Positions 8,905 to 17,940 are shown, numbered from the stretch's first letter. The stretch is 64,000 bases of DNA from Pseudomonas yamanorum (GCF_900105735.1 NZ_LT629793.1:6200001-6264000); one strand, 5' to 3'. Notes: generated by a model from the letters alone, not told the origin. Translations and numbers: made by a program.

Positions 8905-10245
8905 ATGGGCATTCAACAGCAAGACACGGCCCGCAAGCGGCGCCGTGCGTTTCTCGGTGCCACTTCCGGTCACTTGATCGAGTGGTACGACTACGGCGTC
9001 TACGGCTTTCTGGCGGTCTACATCGGCCAGGCGTTTTTTGTCTCCGACGACCCCACCACCAGCCTGCTGGCGAGCTTTGCGGCATTTGCCCTGAGCTTCT
9101 TCATCCGGCCTCTGGGCGGGCTGTTTTTCGGACCGCTGGCGGACAAGATCGGTCGACGCAAAACCCTGATCATGGCCCTGGTGATGATGACCGGCTCGAC
9201 CTGCCTGCTGGGGCTGTTGCCGACTTACGCGACCCTGGGCATCGCCGCGCCGGTGTTGCTGATCCTGGTGCGTTGCGTGCAGGGCTTCTCGGCCGGCGGC
9301 GAGATTGGCACTGTCACCAGCTTTATCTCTGAATACGCCGGTCCCGGCCGCCGCGGGTTTGCCACTTGCTGGCTGATGGTCACGGCGGTGCTCGGCCTGT
9401 TGCTCGGCGGTGCGGTCGCCAATGGCATGACCTGGATCCTGGGCGCTGATTTGATGCAGGAATGGGCATGGCGCATTCCCTTTCTGATCGCCGCGCCACT
9501 GGGCATGATCTCCATGTATATCCGCTTGAAGCTGGAAGACAGCCCCGAGTTCCTGGCCCTGCAACGCGCCGGTGAAACCTCCAAGGCGCCCCTGCGTGAA
9601 GTCTGGCAGTGGAAGCGGGCGATCGCCCTGGTATTCTTCATCATCACCCTGCACAGCTCGATCTTTTACCTCGTGCTGACCTTCGCCTCGACCTACATGT
9701 CGAAAATCCTCAAGTTCGACAGCGGCACCACTTTGCTCTACGTCTTCGTCGCCAGCTTCTCGGCGGCATTCGTGATGCCGTTTGGTGGTGCCTTCACCGA
9801 CAAATACGGGCGCAAACCGTTCTTGCTGGTGATCGGCACGCTGGCCACCCTGGCCATGTTCTGGATGTTCAAATCGGCGCCCACGGCCACGCCGGCCTCG
9901 TTCTTCTGGCCGCTGATGGCGGTGGCGATTCTGTTCGGGCTGTATGCCTCGTCGACGTACGCGTTGATGAGCGAGCTGTTGCCCACGCGCATTCGCTCCA
10001 CCGGGATCGCGGTGGCGTACAACATCCCGGTGGCGGTGTTCGGCGGCAGTGCGCCGCTGATCTCCACCTGGCTGATCAAGGTCACCGGCGACATCACGTC
10101 ACCCTGGTACTTTTATGTGGCGACTGGGGCGGTGTCGTTGATTGCATTGGTGGTGCTGCGCAAAGAGGATTTTGTCGCCAGCGGCAGTCCAGTCGCAGTC
10201 CCCAGTGTCGCGTCGGCAACACTGGGGATGGCACCTACACCCTGA
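8905..10245 (+). CDS. MFS metabolite:H+ symporter (ProP/KgtP-like)
   Basis: This is a 446-residue, 12-segment inner-membrane protein. The N-terminus contains SGHLIEWYDYGVYGFLAVYI, a hallmark of the metabolite:H+ symporter branch that takes up organic acids and osmolytes. FGPLADKIGRRKTLIMALVM is the MFS loop motif, repeated as AFTDKYGRKPFL in the second half. AAGGAGTCC precedes the ATG. It is the last gene of the rightward thiolase/ligase unit, 42 bp after the ligase, and ends 18 bp from the convergent ABC operon. It is the probable importer of the ligase substrate. Confidence 0.85.
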   Translation: MGIQQQDTARKRRRAFLGATSGHLIEWYDYGVYGFLAVYIGQAFFVSDDPTTSLLASFAAFALSFFIRPLGGLFFGPLADKIGRRKTLIMALVMMTGSTCLLGLLPTYATLGIAAPVLLILVRCVQGFSAGGEIGTVTSFISEYAGPGRRGFATCWLMVTAVLGLLLGGAVANGMTWILGADLMQEWAWRIPFLIAAPLGMISMYIRLKLEDSPEFLALQRAGETSKAPLREVWQWKRAIALVFFIITLHSSIFYLVLTFASTYMSKILKFDSGTTLLYVFVASFSAAFVMPFGGAFTDKYGRKPFLLVIGTLATLAMFWMFKSAPTATPASFFWPLMAVAILFGLYASSTYALMSELLPTRIRSTGIAVAYNIPVAVFGGSAPLISTWLIKVTGDITSPWYFYVATGAVSLIALVVLRKEDFVASGSPVAVPSVASATLGMAPTP

Positions 10246-10263
10246 GGCCTCGGCAGGAGCGGT

Positions 10264-11214
10264 TCATGGATGCTCCAGATGACACCGCACTTGCTGACTC
10301 ATCCCGCCGGTCAATCGCTGCGGCCGTTCGCACCCTTGGGTGCGGCGCGGGCAGCGATCCAGGAAAAAGCACCCGCCCGGCAATACCCGGTTCCCCGGCA
10401 ACTCGGTGGGCGCACTGACGTAGGCATCATCCAGTGCCACCCCCAGCTTGGGGACGGCCTCCAGCAGCAGTTGGGTGTAGGGATGCTTCGGCTGCTCCAG
10501 CACTTGCTCGGCACACCCCAGTTCCACAATCTGCCCCAGGTACATCACCGCCACCCGGTCGGCCATATGCCGCACCACGGACACGTTGTGGGAGATCAGG
10601 ATGTAGGTCAGCCCCAGCCGGCGTTGCAGCTCGGCCAGCAGGTTGAGGATTTGTGCCTGGACCGAGATATCCAGGGCCGAGGTCGGTTCGTCCAGCACCA
10701 GGATGCTCGGGTTGGAGGCGAGCGCGCGGGCGATGGCGATGCGTTGTCGCTGGCCACCGGAAAACTGGTGCGGGTAGCGGTCCAGGTATTCGGCGCGGAT
10801 GCCCACTTGGGCGGCGACCTTGGCGGCGATGGTGCGCATTTCACCCTTGGGCGTGTCGCCGAGTGCGAACAGCGGCTCGGTGATGATTTTCCAGATGGGC
10901 AGGCGCGGGTCGAGGGACGATTGCGGGTCCTGGAACACGATCTGTACATGACGGTGACGTTCCCGGGCGCTTTCGTAGACCCAGTTCACTTCGCCGTCGC
11001 TGGGCTTGACCAGGCCCATCAGCAATTGGGCGAGGGTGCTTTTACCGCAGCCGGATTCGCCGACGATCCCCAGGGTTTCCCCTCGGCGCACCTGCAAGTC
11101 GATGCCGTTGAGGGCGTGGGCATAACCGCGCGGGCGGCCCAGCCAGTCGGTTTTCACCGGGAACTTGACCCGTACATCCCGCAGGGCCAGCAGTGAATCT
11201 TGAGGCACTGTCAT
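10264..11214 (-). CDS. ddpF: Dipeptide ABC transporter ATPase, DdpF/DppF-like
   Basis: I start at 11214 (MTVPQDSLLALRDV) because this ATG shares a base with the stop codon of the preceding ATPase gene (TAATG). The protein has about 316 residues. Walker A is GESGCGKST, the signature is FSGGQRQR, and Walker B is ILVLDEPTSALD. The C-terminal oligopeptide-transporter extension has the usual Cys cluster (GCFFLDRCPRRTQGCE). It would power dipeptide import with the partner ATPase. It is the last gene of the leftward operon. Confidence 0.85.
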   Translation of the reverse strand: MTVPQDSLLALRDVRVKFPVKTDWLGRPRGYAHALNGIDLQVRRGETLGIVGESGCGKSTLAQLLMGLVKPSDGEVNWVYESARERHRHVQIVFQDPQSSLDPRLPIWKIITEPLFALGDTPKGEMRTIAAKVAAQVGIRAEYLDRYPHQFSGGQRQRIAIARALASNPSILVLDEPTSALDISVQAQILNLLAELQRRLGLTYILISHNVSVVRHMADRVAVMYLGQIVELGCAEQVLEQPKHPYTQLLLEAVPKLGVALDDAYVSAPTELPGNRVLPGGCFFLDRCPRRTQGCERPQRLTGGMSQQVRCHLEHP

Positions 11215-12206
11215 TACACCGACTCCCCGGCAGTCAGCCAGCACGCGCTTTTGCGGGTGCCGACAGGGTTGATCAGGTTCAGGCGCGGGCGCTCGATGCA
11301 CTGGCTCATTGCCTGGGGGCAGCGTTCGCGGAAGGTGCAGCCTGAGGGCAGGGCGGCGAGGTTGGGCACCTGGCCGGGGATGGTCAGCAGGTCGTCGCCG
11401 GGCTTTACCTGTTCCGGCAAGCCGCTGAGCAGGCCTTGGGTGTAGGGATGGCGCGGATCGCTCATCACCTGGGCGGTCGGGCCTTCTTCTACCACCGCGC
11501 CGGTGTACATCACGTAGACCCGGTCGCAGAACTGCGAGACCACGGCCATGTCGTGGGTGATCAGCAAGATCGCGGTGCCGCGCTCCCGGGCTTTTTCCCG
11601 CAGCAGCAACAGCACCTGGCGTTGCACGGTGACGTCGAGGGCGGTGGTGGGTTCGTCGGCGATCAGCAACTGCGGGTCGCAGGAAAACGCCAGGGCGATC
11701 ATCACCCGCTGGCGCATGCCGCCGGACAGTTCGAAAGGGTAACTGTCGAGCACTTGCTCGGGGTCGGCGATGTGCATGTCCCGCAGCAGGGCGATGGCCT
11801 TGGCGCGGGCGGCAGCCTTGCTCAGGCGCTGGTGATGGATGATCACGTCGAGCATCTGCCGGCCAATGCGCCGGGTCGGGTTCAGCGCGGTCATCGGCTC
11901 CTGGAAGATCATCGCCGCGTCACGCCCGCGAATCTGCAACAGCTCTTTTTCGCTGGCGCCGAGCATGTCGCGGCCAAGCATCTGCAAGCTGCCGGCGGTG
12001 ATCCGGTAACTGCGCTCCGGCAGCAGGCGCAGGCTGAGCATGGCGGTCACGGATTTACCGGAGCCGGACTCTCCCACCACGCCGACGACTTCGCCGGGGT
12101 TGACGTGCAACGACACGCCGTTGAGTGCCTGGACGTTGTTACGGTAAGCCGGGAATTCCAGGCTCAGGTTATCGATGGCAAGGACTGCCGGACTGGACAT
12201 GGTCAT
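11214..12206 (-). CDS. ddpD: Dipeptide ABC transporter ATPase, DdpD/DppD-like
   Basis: This is 330 residues. Walker A is GESGSGKS near residue 46, the signature is LSGGMRQR, and Walker B is LLIADEPTTALD. The C-terminal extension SGCTFRERCPQAMSQC is typical of OppD/DppD subunits. Its ATG overlaps the permease stop codon by 4 bp (ATGA) and its own stop shares a base with the next ATPase start, so the two ATPases are tightly coupled. They would form a heterodimer on the cytoplasmic face of the permease pair. Confidence 0.85.
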   Translation of the reverse strand: MTMSSPAVLAIDNLSLEFPAYRNNVQALNGVSLHVNPGEVVGVVGESGSGKSVTAMLSLRLLPERSYRITAGSLQMLGRDMLGASEKELLQIRGRDAAMIFQEPMTALNPTRRIGRQMLDVIIHHQRLSKAAARAKAIALLRDMHIADPEQVLDSYPFELSGGMRQRVMIALAFSCDPQLLIADEPTTALDVTVQRQVLLLLREKARERGTAILLITHDMAVVSQFCDRVYVMYTGAVVEEGPTAQVMSDPRHPYTQGLLSGLPEQVKPGDDLLTIPGQVPNLAALPSGCTFRERCPQAMSQCIERPRLNLINPVGTRKSACWLTAGESV

Positions 12207-13102
12207 TTCCCCTGTTGCCGTGGGTCGAGCAGGTCACGAACACCGTCACCCAGCAGGTTGAAACCGGTCGCGGTGACCAGGATCGCCAGCCCCGGAAAGG
12301 TCGAGTACCACCAGTTGTCGAGAATGAAATTGCGCCCGGTGGCAACCATCGCGCCCCATTCGGCGGTGGGCTGTTGCGCGCCCAGGCCGATGAAGCCCAG
12401 GGCCGAGGCCATCAGGATCGCGCTGCCGATGTCCAGGCTCAGTTGCACCAGCAACGGCGGCATGGCGTTGCGGCCCACGTGCCACGACACGATGTGCCAG
12501 CGCCCGGCGCCGAAGGTCTGGGACGCCTTGACGTAGCCCATCTGGCGAATGCTCAGGGCTTGCCCGCGGGCCAGGCGCACGTAGAACGGAATGCGCACCA
12601 CGGTGATCGCCAGCATCGCGTTGAACAGGCTCGGGCCCAGGGCGGCGGCCAGCGCCATGATCAGCACCAGGGACGGCACCGACAGCATGATGTCCATCAG
12701 GCGCATGATCAGGCTGTCGAAACGCCCGCCGATGATCCCCGACAGGCAGCCCAGCAGCCCGCCCACCAGGCACGAGGAAAACGCCACGAACAAGCCGACG
12801 CCCACCGACTGGCGGCTGCCGTACAGCACCCGGCTGAACAGGTCGCGGCCGACTTCATCAGTGCCGAACCAATGTTCGGCGGAGGGCTCGGCCAGGCGTT
12901 GGGCCAGGTTCAACGCGTTGGGATCATGGCTGGCCAGCCACGGAGCGAAGGCCATGCAGATCAGCACGATCAAGGTGATGGTCAGGCCGGCGATGGTCAG
13001 CGGGCTGCGGCGTATTTGATAGCCCAGGTACTCCATTCGCGCACGCCAGGTGGGGCGTTGCTCGAGGGGCACCGGTACGGGCATGGTCACGGGTGCGGTC
13101 AT
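12203..13102 (-). CDS. ddpC: Dipeptide ABC transporter permease, DdpC/DppC-like
   Basis: This 299-residue inner-membrane protein has an N-terminal segment (LTIAGLTITLIVLICMAFAP), then FGTDEVGRDLFSRVLYGSRQ, the DppC family signature. The BPD_transp_1 core follows, with the ATPase-contacting EAA-like loop around AGRWHIVSWHVGRNAMPPL. It is one base downstream of the DppB-like permease gene and overlaps the ATPase gene by 4 bp. It forms the membrane channel with that partner. Confidence 0.85.
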   Translation of the reverse strand: MTAPVTMPVPVPLEQRPTWRARMEYLGYQIRRSPLTIAGLTITLIVLICMAFAPWLASHDPNALNLAQRLAEPSAEHWFGTDEVGRDLFSRVLYGSRQSVGVGLFVAFSSCLVGGLLGCLSGIIGGRFDSLIMRLMDIMLSVPSLVLIMALAAALGPSLFNAMLAITVVRIPFYVRLARGQALSIRQMGYVKASQTFGAGRWHIVSWHVGRNAMPPLLVQLSLDIGSAILMASALGFIGLGAQQPTAEWGAMVATGRNFILDNWWYSTFPGLAILVTATGFNLLGDGVRDLLDPRQQGK

Positions 13103-13103
13103 C

Positions 13104-14120
13104 TCAGTTCACCTCGCCGATGCGTGGGTCGACCACCCGGTAGAGCAGGTCGATCAGCATGTTCAGCAGCACATAAATAAACGACACCATGATCGCGAAG
13201 CCCATCACCGCCGGGAAATCCAGGGACTGGATCGACTTCACCACATAGGCGCCCATGCCTGGCCAGGCGAACACGGTTTCGGTGAGCACGGCGCCGTACA
13301 GCAGGTCACCGAGGGTCAGGCCGAGCACGGTGATCGATGGGATCAGCGCATTGGGCAGGGCGTGGCGCAGGATCACCGCCCAGCGCGACAGGCCGTAGGC
13401 ACGGGCGGTACGGATGTAGTCCTCGCCCAACTGGTCGAGCATCGCCGAACGGATCTGCCGGGCGACCACGCCGAGGTTGACGAAACCCAGGGTCACGGCG
13501 GGCAGGATCAGGTGTTCCAGGGCATTCAGGAACAGCGGGATATCGCCGGCCAGCAGCGAGTCGATCAGGTAGAACCCGGTAATGGTGCGGGGCGGTTCGA
13601 GGCCTTCATCCAGCCGACCGCTGCCGGGCAGCCAGCCGAGTTGGCCGTAAAACAATACGATCAGGCCCAGGCCGAGCCAGAAGGCCGGCGTGGAAATACC
13701 GGTGACCGCCAGCGTTCGGGCGATCTGGTCGATGGCGCGGTTGTGATACACCGCTGACAGCACGCCAAGCGGCACGCCCACCAGCACCGAGAGCAACAGG
13801 GCGGCAACCGCCAGTTCCAGGGTCGCGGGGAAGAAGGCTTTCAGGTCTTCCAGCACCGGACGGCTGGTGCGGATCGATGTGCCGAGATCGCCGTGCAGCA
13901 GGTCGCTCATGTAGCGGCCGTATTGCTGGTACAGCGGCAGGTCGAGGCCCAGTTGATGACGGATGTTCTCGACGATAGCGTCGCTGGCCCGGTCGCCGGC
14001 AATCAGGCGTGCCGGGTCACCCGGGATCAGGTGAGAGATGCAAAAGGTAATCAGCGAAACGCCGACGACGACCAAAATCAGGCCGAACAGGCGTTTGCGC
14101 AACATATTCAGGAAGGCCAT
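13104..14120 (-). CDS. ddpB: Dipeptide ABC transporter permease, DdpB/DppB-like
   Basis: This is about 338 residues from the start at 14120 (MAFLNMLRKRLFGLILVVVG), chosen because AGGAG sits 5 bases upstream; an upstream in-frame ATG at 14153 lacks this. The N-terminal RKRLFGLILVVVGVSLITF and HLIPGDPARLIAGD are the DppB family N-terminus, and ARAYGLSRWAVILRHALPNA is the EAA loop. It follows the binding-protein gene after a 170-bp gap holding a REP doublet, which may damp downstream expression relative to the binding protein. Confidence 0.85.
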   Translation of the reverse strand: MAFLNMLRKRLFGLILVVVGVSLITFCISHLIPGDPARLIAGDRASDAIVENIRHQLGLDLPLYQQYGRYMSDLLHGDLGTSIRTSRPVLEDLKAFFPATLELAVAALLLSVLVGVPLGVLSAVYHNRAIDQIARTLAVTGISTPAFWLGLGLIVLFYGQLGWLPGSGRLDEGLEPPRTITGFYLIDSLLAGDIPLFLNALEHLILPAVTLGFVNLGVVARQIRSAMLDQLGEDYIRTARAYGLSRWAVILRHALPNALIPSITVLGLTLGDLLYGAVLTETVFAWPGMGAYVVKSIQSLDFPAVMGFAIMVSFIYVLLNMLIDLLYRVVDPRIGEVN

Positions 14121-14175
14121 GAGGGCTCCTCGGTAACACAGGACAGACGGCATTCATCCAGGCGCGCTGGCTTGT

Positions 14176-14277
14176 GTGGGAGCCGGGCTCGCCCGCGATG
14201 CAGGCACCTCGGTCTGTCAGGCAGGCTGAGGTGATGCTATCGCAGGCAAGCCAGCTCCCACACAAGCCCGCTCCCAC
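14176..14277. repeat. REP doublet with an extra half unit
   Basis: GTGGGAGCCGGGCTCGCCCGCGA on the left pairs with the TCGCAGGCAAGCCAGCTCCCAC-type unit ending near 14261. A further partial unit, GCCCGCTCCCAC, extends to 14277. The left arm differs from the other five copies (CCGGGCTCGCC in place of CTGGCTTGCC). It lies inside the leftward ddp operon, between the binding-protein and permease genes, where REP stem-loops commonly stabilise the upstream message. Confidence 0.85.
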
Positions 14278-14290
14278 ATTTGATCGCGTG

Positions 14291-15841
14291 TTACTTGCTG
14301 ATCTCAGCCACGTTGAACACCTGCTCCAGCATCGGATGGAACACATACCCCTTCACCGAATCACGCATCGGCAGGGTGTAGTTCTTCTGATACAGGTAGG
14401 CGTACACGCTGTCCTTGAGCACGATCTTCTGGGCTTCCTGGTACAGCTCGGTGCGTTTGGCCGTGTCGTTGTTGGCCGCCGCGTCGCGAATCAGCTTGTC
14501 CACCACCGGGTTGCTGTAGAACGAGCGGTTGCCCGGCAGCCCTTGCAGGGACGAGTCGAACCAGAAGTTCATGTACATGTAGGGATCGGAGAAGTCCGGC
14601 GCCCATGAGCCGATGGACACGTCGAAGTCACCCTTGCCCAGGCGCTCGCGCATGGTGGCGTTGGCCAGTTTTTCCATCTTCAGGTTGATCCCCAGCGGCG
14701 CCAGGCTGGCTTGCAGGGTCAGGCCGATGGATTCCCAGTCAGGGTCCTTGTCGGAGTACATGTAGTTCAGGGTGGTGATTTTTGTCGGGAGCTTCTTCAG
14801 GTTGGCGCCGGCGCTGTCCAGGTCCTGTTTCATCATTGGCAGGCTCGGATCATTGGCCCACATGCCGGCGGGAATCGGCCCGTTCATCAACTTGGCCTGG
14901 CCCTTGAGGATGCCGTCGACAATGCCTTTGTAGTCCACCGCATCAACGATCGCCTGGCGGGCGTTCTGGTTGTTCAGCGGGGCTTTCTGGTTGTTCAGGT
15001 ACAGGTAGGTCACCCGCAGCGACGGGAACTCCTTGATCACCACGTCTTTCTTTTTGGCCAGGTTGGTGAGCTGGTCCTGGGGCATGTCTTCGGCAATGTC
15101 CAGGTCGCCGCGTTCCAGTTGCAGGCGGCGTACCGAGGCTTCGCTGATGATCTTGATCACCACCTTGTTCAGCGCGGGCTTGGCGCCGGCGTAGTAGGTG
15201 TTGGGTTCCAGGGTCAGGCTCTGGCCTTTCTGCCAGTTGGTCAGGCGGAATGCGCCGGAACCGGCCGTGTGGGTGGAGAGGTAGGCGTTGACGTCGCCCT
15301 GTTTCACCACGTCCGGGTTGATGATGCCGGCGCCGTTGTGGGCGAGGGTGTAGAGGAAGGGCGCGTAGGGTTTGGTCAGGGTGAAGCGCACGGTCAGCGG
15401 GTCGACCACGGTGACTTTCATGTCATCCGGGAACGCGCCCGACGGGCCTTGCTTGAGCTGCATCACGCGGTCGAAGGAGAACTTCACCGCATTGGCGTCG
15501 ACCTCGGCGCCGTCATCGAACTTGTTGCCGGGCTTGAGTTTGAAGTCCCACACCAGGCCGTCGGTCGAGGTGGTCCAGCTGTCGGCCAGGTCGCCCTTGA
15601 CGTCGGTGCTGCCCTTGCCGTTTTCGACTTTGTAGGCCACCAGTTTCTGGTACGCCGGGTACGTCACCGCCCAATCGTTATTGTCGATGGTCACGGCCGG
15701 GTCGAGGGTTTGCGGGTCGGCGGCCTTGCCGATCATCAGGGTGTCTTTGGGGGCGGCGGCACTTGCCGATTGCCACGCGCCCAGGCTCAGGGCGGCGCAC
15801 AGCAGGGAGAGTGCGAGGGTCTTGCGGTTGCTTGGGGTCAT
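14291..15841 (-). CDS. ddpA: Periplasmic dipeptide-binding protein, DdpA-like (SBP family 5)
   Basis: This is 516 residues with a clear Sec signal peptide (RKTLALSLLCAALSLGAWQS, cleavage after ASA). The mature start DTLMIGKAADPQTLDPAVTI is the family 5 solute-binding hallmark, and length is normal. AAGGAAACCGGC precedes the ATG. It would capture the dipeptide in the periplasm for the permease/ATPase genes downstream. The D-Ala-D-Ala assignment comes from the neighbouring DdpX-like dipeptidase, not from the protein itself; another di- or oligopeptide is possible. Confidence 0.82.
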   Translation of the reverse strand: MTPSNRKTLALSLLCAALSLGAWQSASAAAPKDTLMIGKAADPQTLDPAVTIDNNDWAVTYPAYQKLVAYKVENGKGSTDVKGDLADSWTTSTDGLVWDFKLKPGNKFDDGAEVDANAVKFSFDRVMQLKQGPSGAFPDDMKVTVVDPLTVRFTLTKPYAPFLYTLAHNGAGIINPDVVKQGDVNAYLSTHTAGSGAFRLTNWQKGQSLTLEPNTYYAGAKPALNKVVIKIISEASVRRLQLERGDLDIAEDMPQDQLTNLAKKKDVVIKEFPSLRVTYLYLNNQKAPLNNQNARQAIVDAVDYKGIVDGILKGQAKLMNGPIPAGMWANDPSLPMMKQDLDSAGANLKKLPTKITTLNYMYSDKDPDWESIGLTLQASLAPLGINLKMEKLANATMRERLGKGDFDVSIGSWAPDFSDPYMYMNFWFDSSLQGLPGNRSFYSNPVVDKLIRDAAANNDTAKRTELYQEAQKIVLKDSVYAYLYQKNYTLPMRDSVKGYVFHPMLEQVFNVAEISK

Positions 15842-15959
15842 GCCGGTTTCCTTGATTATTTAGAGGAAAAAGCGGGTTGGTTTATTTTTATGAAATCTAT
15901 AACCGGGCAGTTGGAGCTAAAGGGTGCTGCTAATTATTGTGATGGTACGGTCCTTGTGA

Positions 15960-16502
15960 TCAGTGTGACTCCTCAATTAATGGGAAAAGCTCGGCATCCG
16001 GCAATTCGTAATGCCACCACTCGGTGGCAATCGCCTTGAAGCCGGCGCCGAGCATGATGCCCAGCAACAGCAGGCGGTTGCGCTGCACCTGCGGCGGCAG
16101 GTCGGGGTAGAACTGGTGGGACTTGGGCTCCATGGCATCAAACGCCGTGCCCATGTCCAGGGGGGTGCCGTGTTCATCAATCAGTGTCAGGTCGACCGCC
16201 ACGCCACGGGTGTGATGCGAGCCCAGGCGCGGGTCGCGCACGTAGTCCGGGTTGGGCAGGGCTTGCCACAGCAGTTGCTGGGCGTAGGCCGGCCGATAGG
16301 CGTCGTAGATCAGCAGGGTCATGCCGGCCTGGCGTGCCAACAGGCTCGCCTTGCGCAGGCAGGCCGCCGCTTCGGTGTGCAGCAGGCAGCGGGCGTTGCG
16401 GTAGATCACGGTGCCTGCCAGGTTGTCGGCACTGGCGTAGATCAGGTCGACCTGTACCGGGTATTCCGGTGGGGCGATTTCTACCAATGGGCTGGTATTC
16501 AC
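15960..16502 (-). CDS. ddpX: D-alanyl-D-alanine dipeptidase (VanX/DdpX family)
   Basis: This 180-residue zinc dipeptidase hydrolyses D-Ala-D-Ala. All active-site elements of the VanX family are visible: DAYRP with Arg70, the SxHxxGxAxD motif with His97 and Asp104, and EWWH with Glu161 and His164. No signal peptide is visible, so it probably acts in the cytoplasm on imported dipeptide, as in E. coli ddpXABCDF. It follows rpiR by 21 bp and precedes ddpA by 118 bp. Confidence 0.9.
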   Translation of the reverse strand: MNTSPLVEIAPPEYPVQVDLIYASADNLAGTVIYRNARCLLHTEAAACLRKASLLARQAGMTLLIYDAYRPAYAQQLLWQALPNPDYVRDPRLGSHHTRGVAVDLTLIDEHGTPLDMGTAFDAMEPKSHQFYPDLPPQVQRNRLLLLGIMLGAGFKAIATEWWHYELPDAELFPLIEESH

Positions 16503-16523
16503 TCAAAGATTTCCTTTCCAGGG

Positions 16524-17402
16524 TCAGGATTCGAACTGGCCGAAGGCCTGTTGCAGGGCGCGGTTTTTTGCCAGGCGTGCATCCAGTCGCTCGCCGTAGC
16601 GGTCAGCGACGGCAGACACCATCAGGTTGAACAGGCACGTCAGGGGGGCCATGGAGTCCCAGAACTGGCCGACATCGGTTTTCAGTTGCAGCAGGTCCAG
16701 GTCGTAGTCCCGGGCCCAGGGGCATTGCAAATCGGTGATCAGCGCCAAGGGTAGACCCTGGGCATTGGCGGTCTCGCAGAACGTGGGCGTGATGCTCGAA
16801 TACGCGCGGAAGTCCGCTGTGATGGCGTAGGGCTTTTCAAAACCGGAGTTCAGGGTCTCGGCGTAGATCCCCGACAGGCCGTCGACGTAATAGACCTTGG
16901 GGCGAATGTATTCCAGGTGACTGTGGAACGCGTTGAGGATGCCGCGGGTGGACTGGATGCCGAGGATGAACACGGCGTCGGCGTCCACGATGTGCTGCAC
17001 GATGTCGGCGAAACCCTGGCTGCGGGCCAGGCCATAGACGTGCTGGATGGCTTCGATCTCGCGGTTGAGGGAGCGGTCGAGGGCGTCTTCCTGATCGTTC
17101 TCCTGGCGAAAGGCACCCAGGCGGTCGGTGATCAGCCAGGACGCTTGCGGGTCGCCACGCAGGCCTTGCTTGACGTCATCGAGGTTGCGATAACCCAAGG
17201 CGCGCAAAAAACGCCCCACTGAAATCCCGGTGGTGCCGGCTTGCTGGGCGATGCTGTCGGCGGTTTCGAACGGCAGCTGTTGCAGGTTGCCCAGCAGGTA
17301 GGTCGCGATGCGTTTGCCGGTGGGCGTCAGCGTCGGGAACTGCTGTTCCAGCGTGCGCTGGAAGCTGTTTTTATCCATGACGTTTTCGTGGAGACCGGTC
17401 AT
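16524..17402 (-). CDS. RpiR/MurR-family transcriptional regulator
   Basis: This is 292 residues; an alternative start at 17378 would remove 8. The N-terminal RpiR helix-turn-helix is LTPTGKRIATYLLGNLQQLP, then SIAQQAGTTGISVGRFLRAL. A C-terminal SIS fold follows from about residue 120, including AVFILGIQSTRGI, where phosphosugars usually bind. It is the promoter-proximal gene of the dipeptidase/ABC operon. MurR relatives sense MurNAc-6-phosphate, so control by a wall-derived metabolite is attractive but unproven. It may autoregulate. Confidence 0.85.
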   Translation of the reverse strand: MTGLHENVMDKNSFQRTLEQQFPTLTPTGKRIATYLLGNLQQLPFETADSIAQQAGTTGISVGRFLRALGYRNLDDVKQGLRGDPQASWLITDRLGAFRQENDQEDALDRSLNREIEAIQHVYGLARSQGFADIVQHIVDADAVFILGIQSTRGILNAFHSHLEYIRPKVYYVDGLSGIYAETLNSGFEKPYAITADFRAYSSITPTFCETANAQGLPLALITDLQCPWARDYDLDLLQLKTDVGQFWDSMAPLTCLFNLMVSAVADRYGERLDARLAKNRALQQAFGQFES

Positions 17403-17515
17403 TGATGTTACTCAGATTTCATGATTTTGATGTCTGTTAGAAACATAACATCGGCAATCGCGATAACACAATGGCTTTTTTTCGAGCGGGTACGCAGGAG
17501 GGGGACAAGCGGCGA

Positions 17516-17827
17516 TCAAGGCCGCTGGGGTTTCACCGAAGTACCAAAGGTATTGCCCATGCGCACGCTGGTCGCCGCCGGGGTAGAGAGCCCGATCTGG
17601 TTCGGCTTGCGTTTTTCGATGGGCACCTGTTGCGCTTCCTGGTTCTTTTGCGTGGCCTTGGCGGCGTCCGGGTTGTTGCCCATCTGCTGGCTCAGGCAGC
17701 CATAGTCCGGCGCCTTATAGCCATCCACATTGACCTCGGCGCAGCCACCGGGTGTGCCTTCGGCGTGGGCCATCAGCGGCAGGGTTGCACACAGCAACAG
17801 GCTGGCGAGGGTCGGGAACAGGTTCAT
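17516..17827 (-). CDS. Small secreted protein of unknown function
   Basis: This is 103 residues with a signal peptide (LASLLLCATLPLMAHA, then EGTPGG). The mature protein has two Cys flanking EVNVDGYKAPDYG, which could form a disulfide, then a Gln/Lys-rich stretch (KNQEAQQVPIEKRKPNQ). I do not recognise a family. It is divergent from vreA across 162 bp that contain a candidate Pho box, so it may share phosphate-starvation control. GGAGGC-type bases lie just upstream of the ATG. Confidence 0.65.
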   Translation of the reverse strand: MNLFPTLASLLLCATLPLMAHAEGTPGGCAEVNVDGYKAPDYGCLSQQMGNNPDAAKATQKNQEAQQVPIEKRKPNQIGLSTPAATSVRMGNTFGTSVKPQRP

Positions 17828-17922
17828 CGGTGCCTCCTGGCGCGCCTTGGGAAATGGGCGGGTATGGGGCGAAAGTGTAGTGCAGCGGGCTGCCCGTCAC
17901 CGTGATGTTTTTTTTGCTGGCA

Positions 17923-17940
17923 CCGTAACATCAGGTTCAT
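17923..17940 (+). promoter_or_regulatory. Candidate Pho box upstream of vreA
   Basis: CCGTAAC, four bases, then GGTTCAT form an imperfect 7-4-7 direct repeat resembling the PhoB consensus CTGTCAT-N4-CTGTCAT. The site is 50 bp upstream of the vreA ATG. In P. aeruginosa the vre genes are known to be PhoB-activated. The match is partial (weak second half). Confidence 0.4.
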
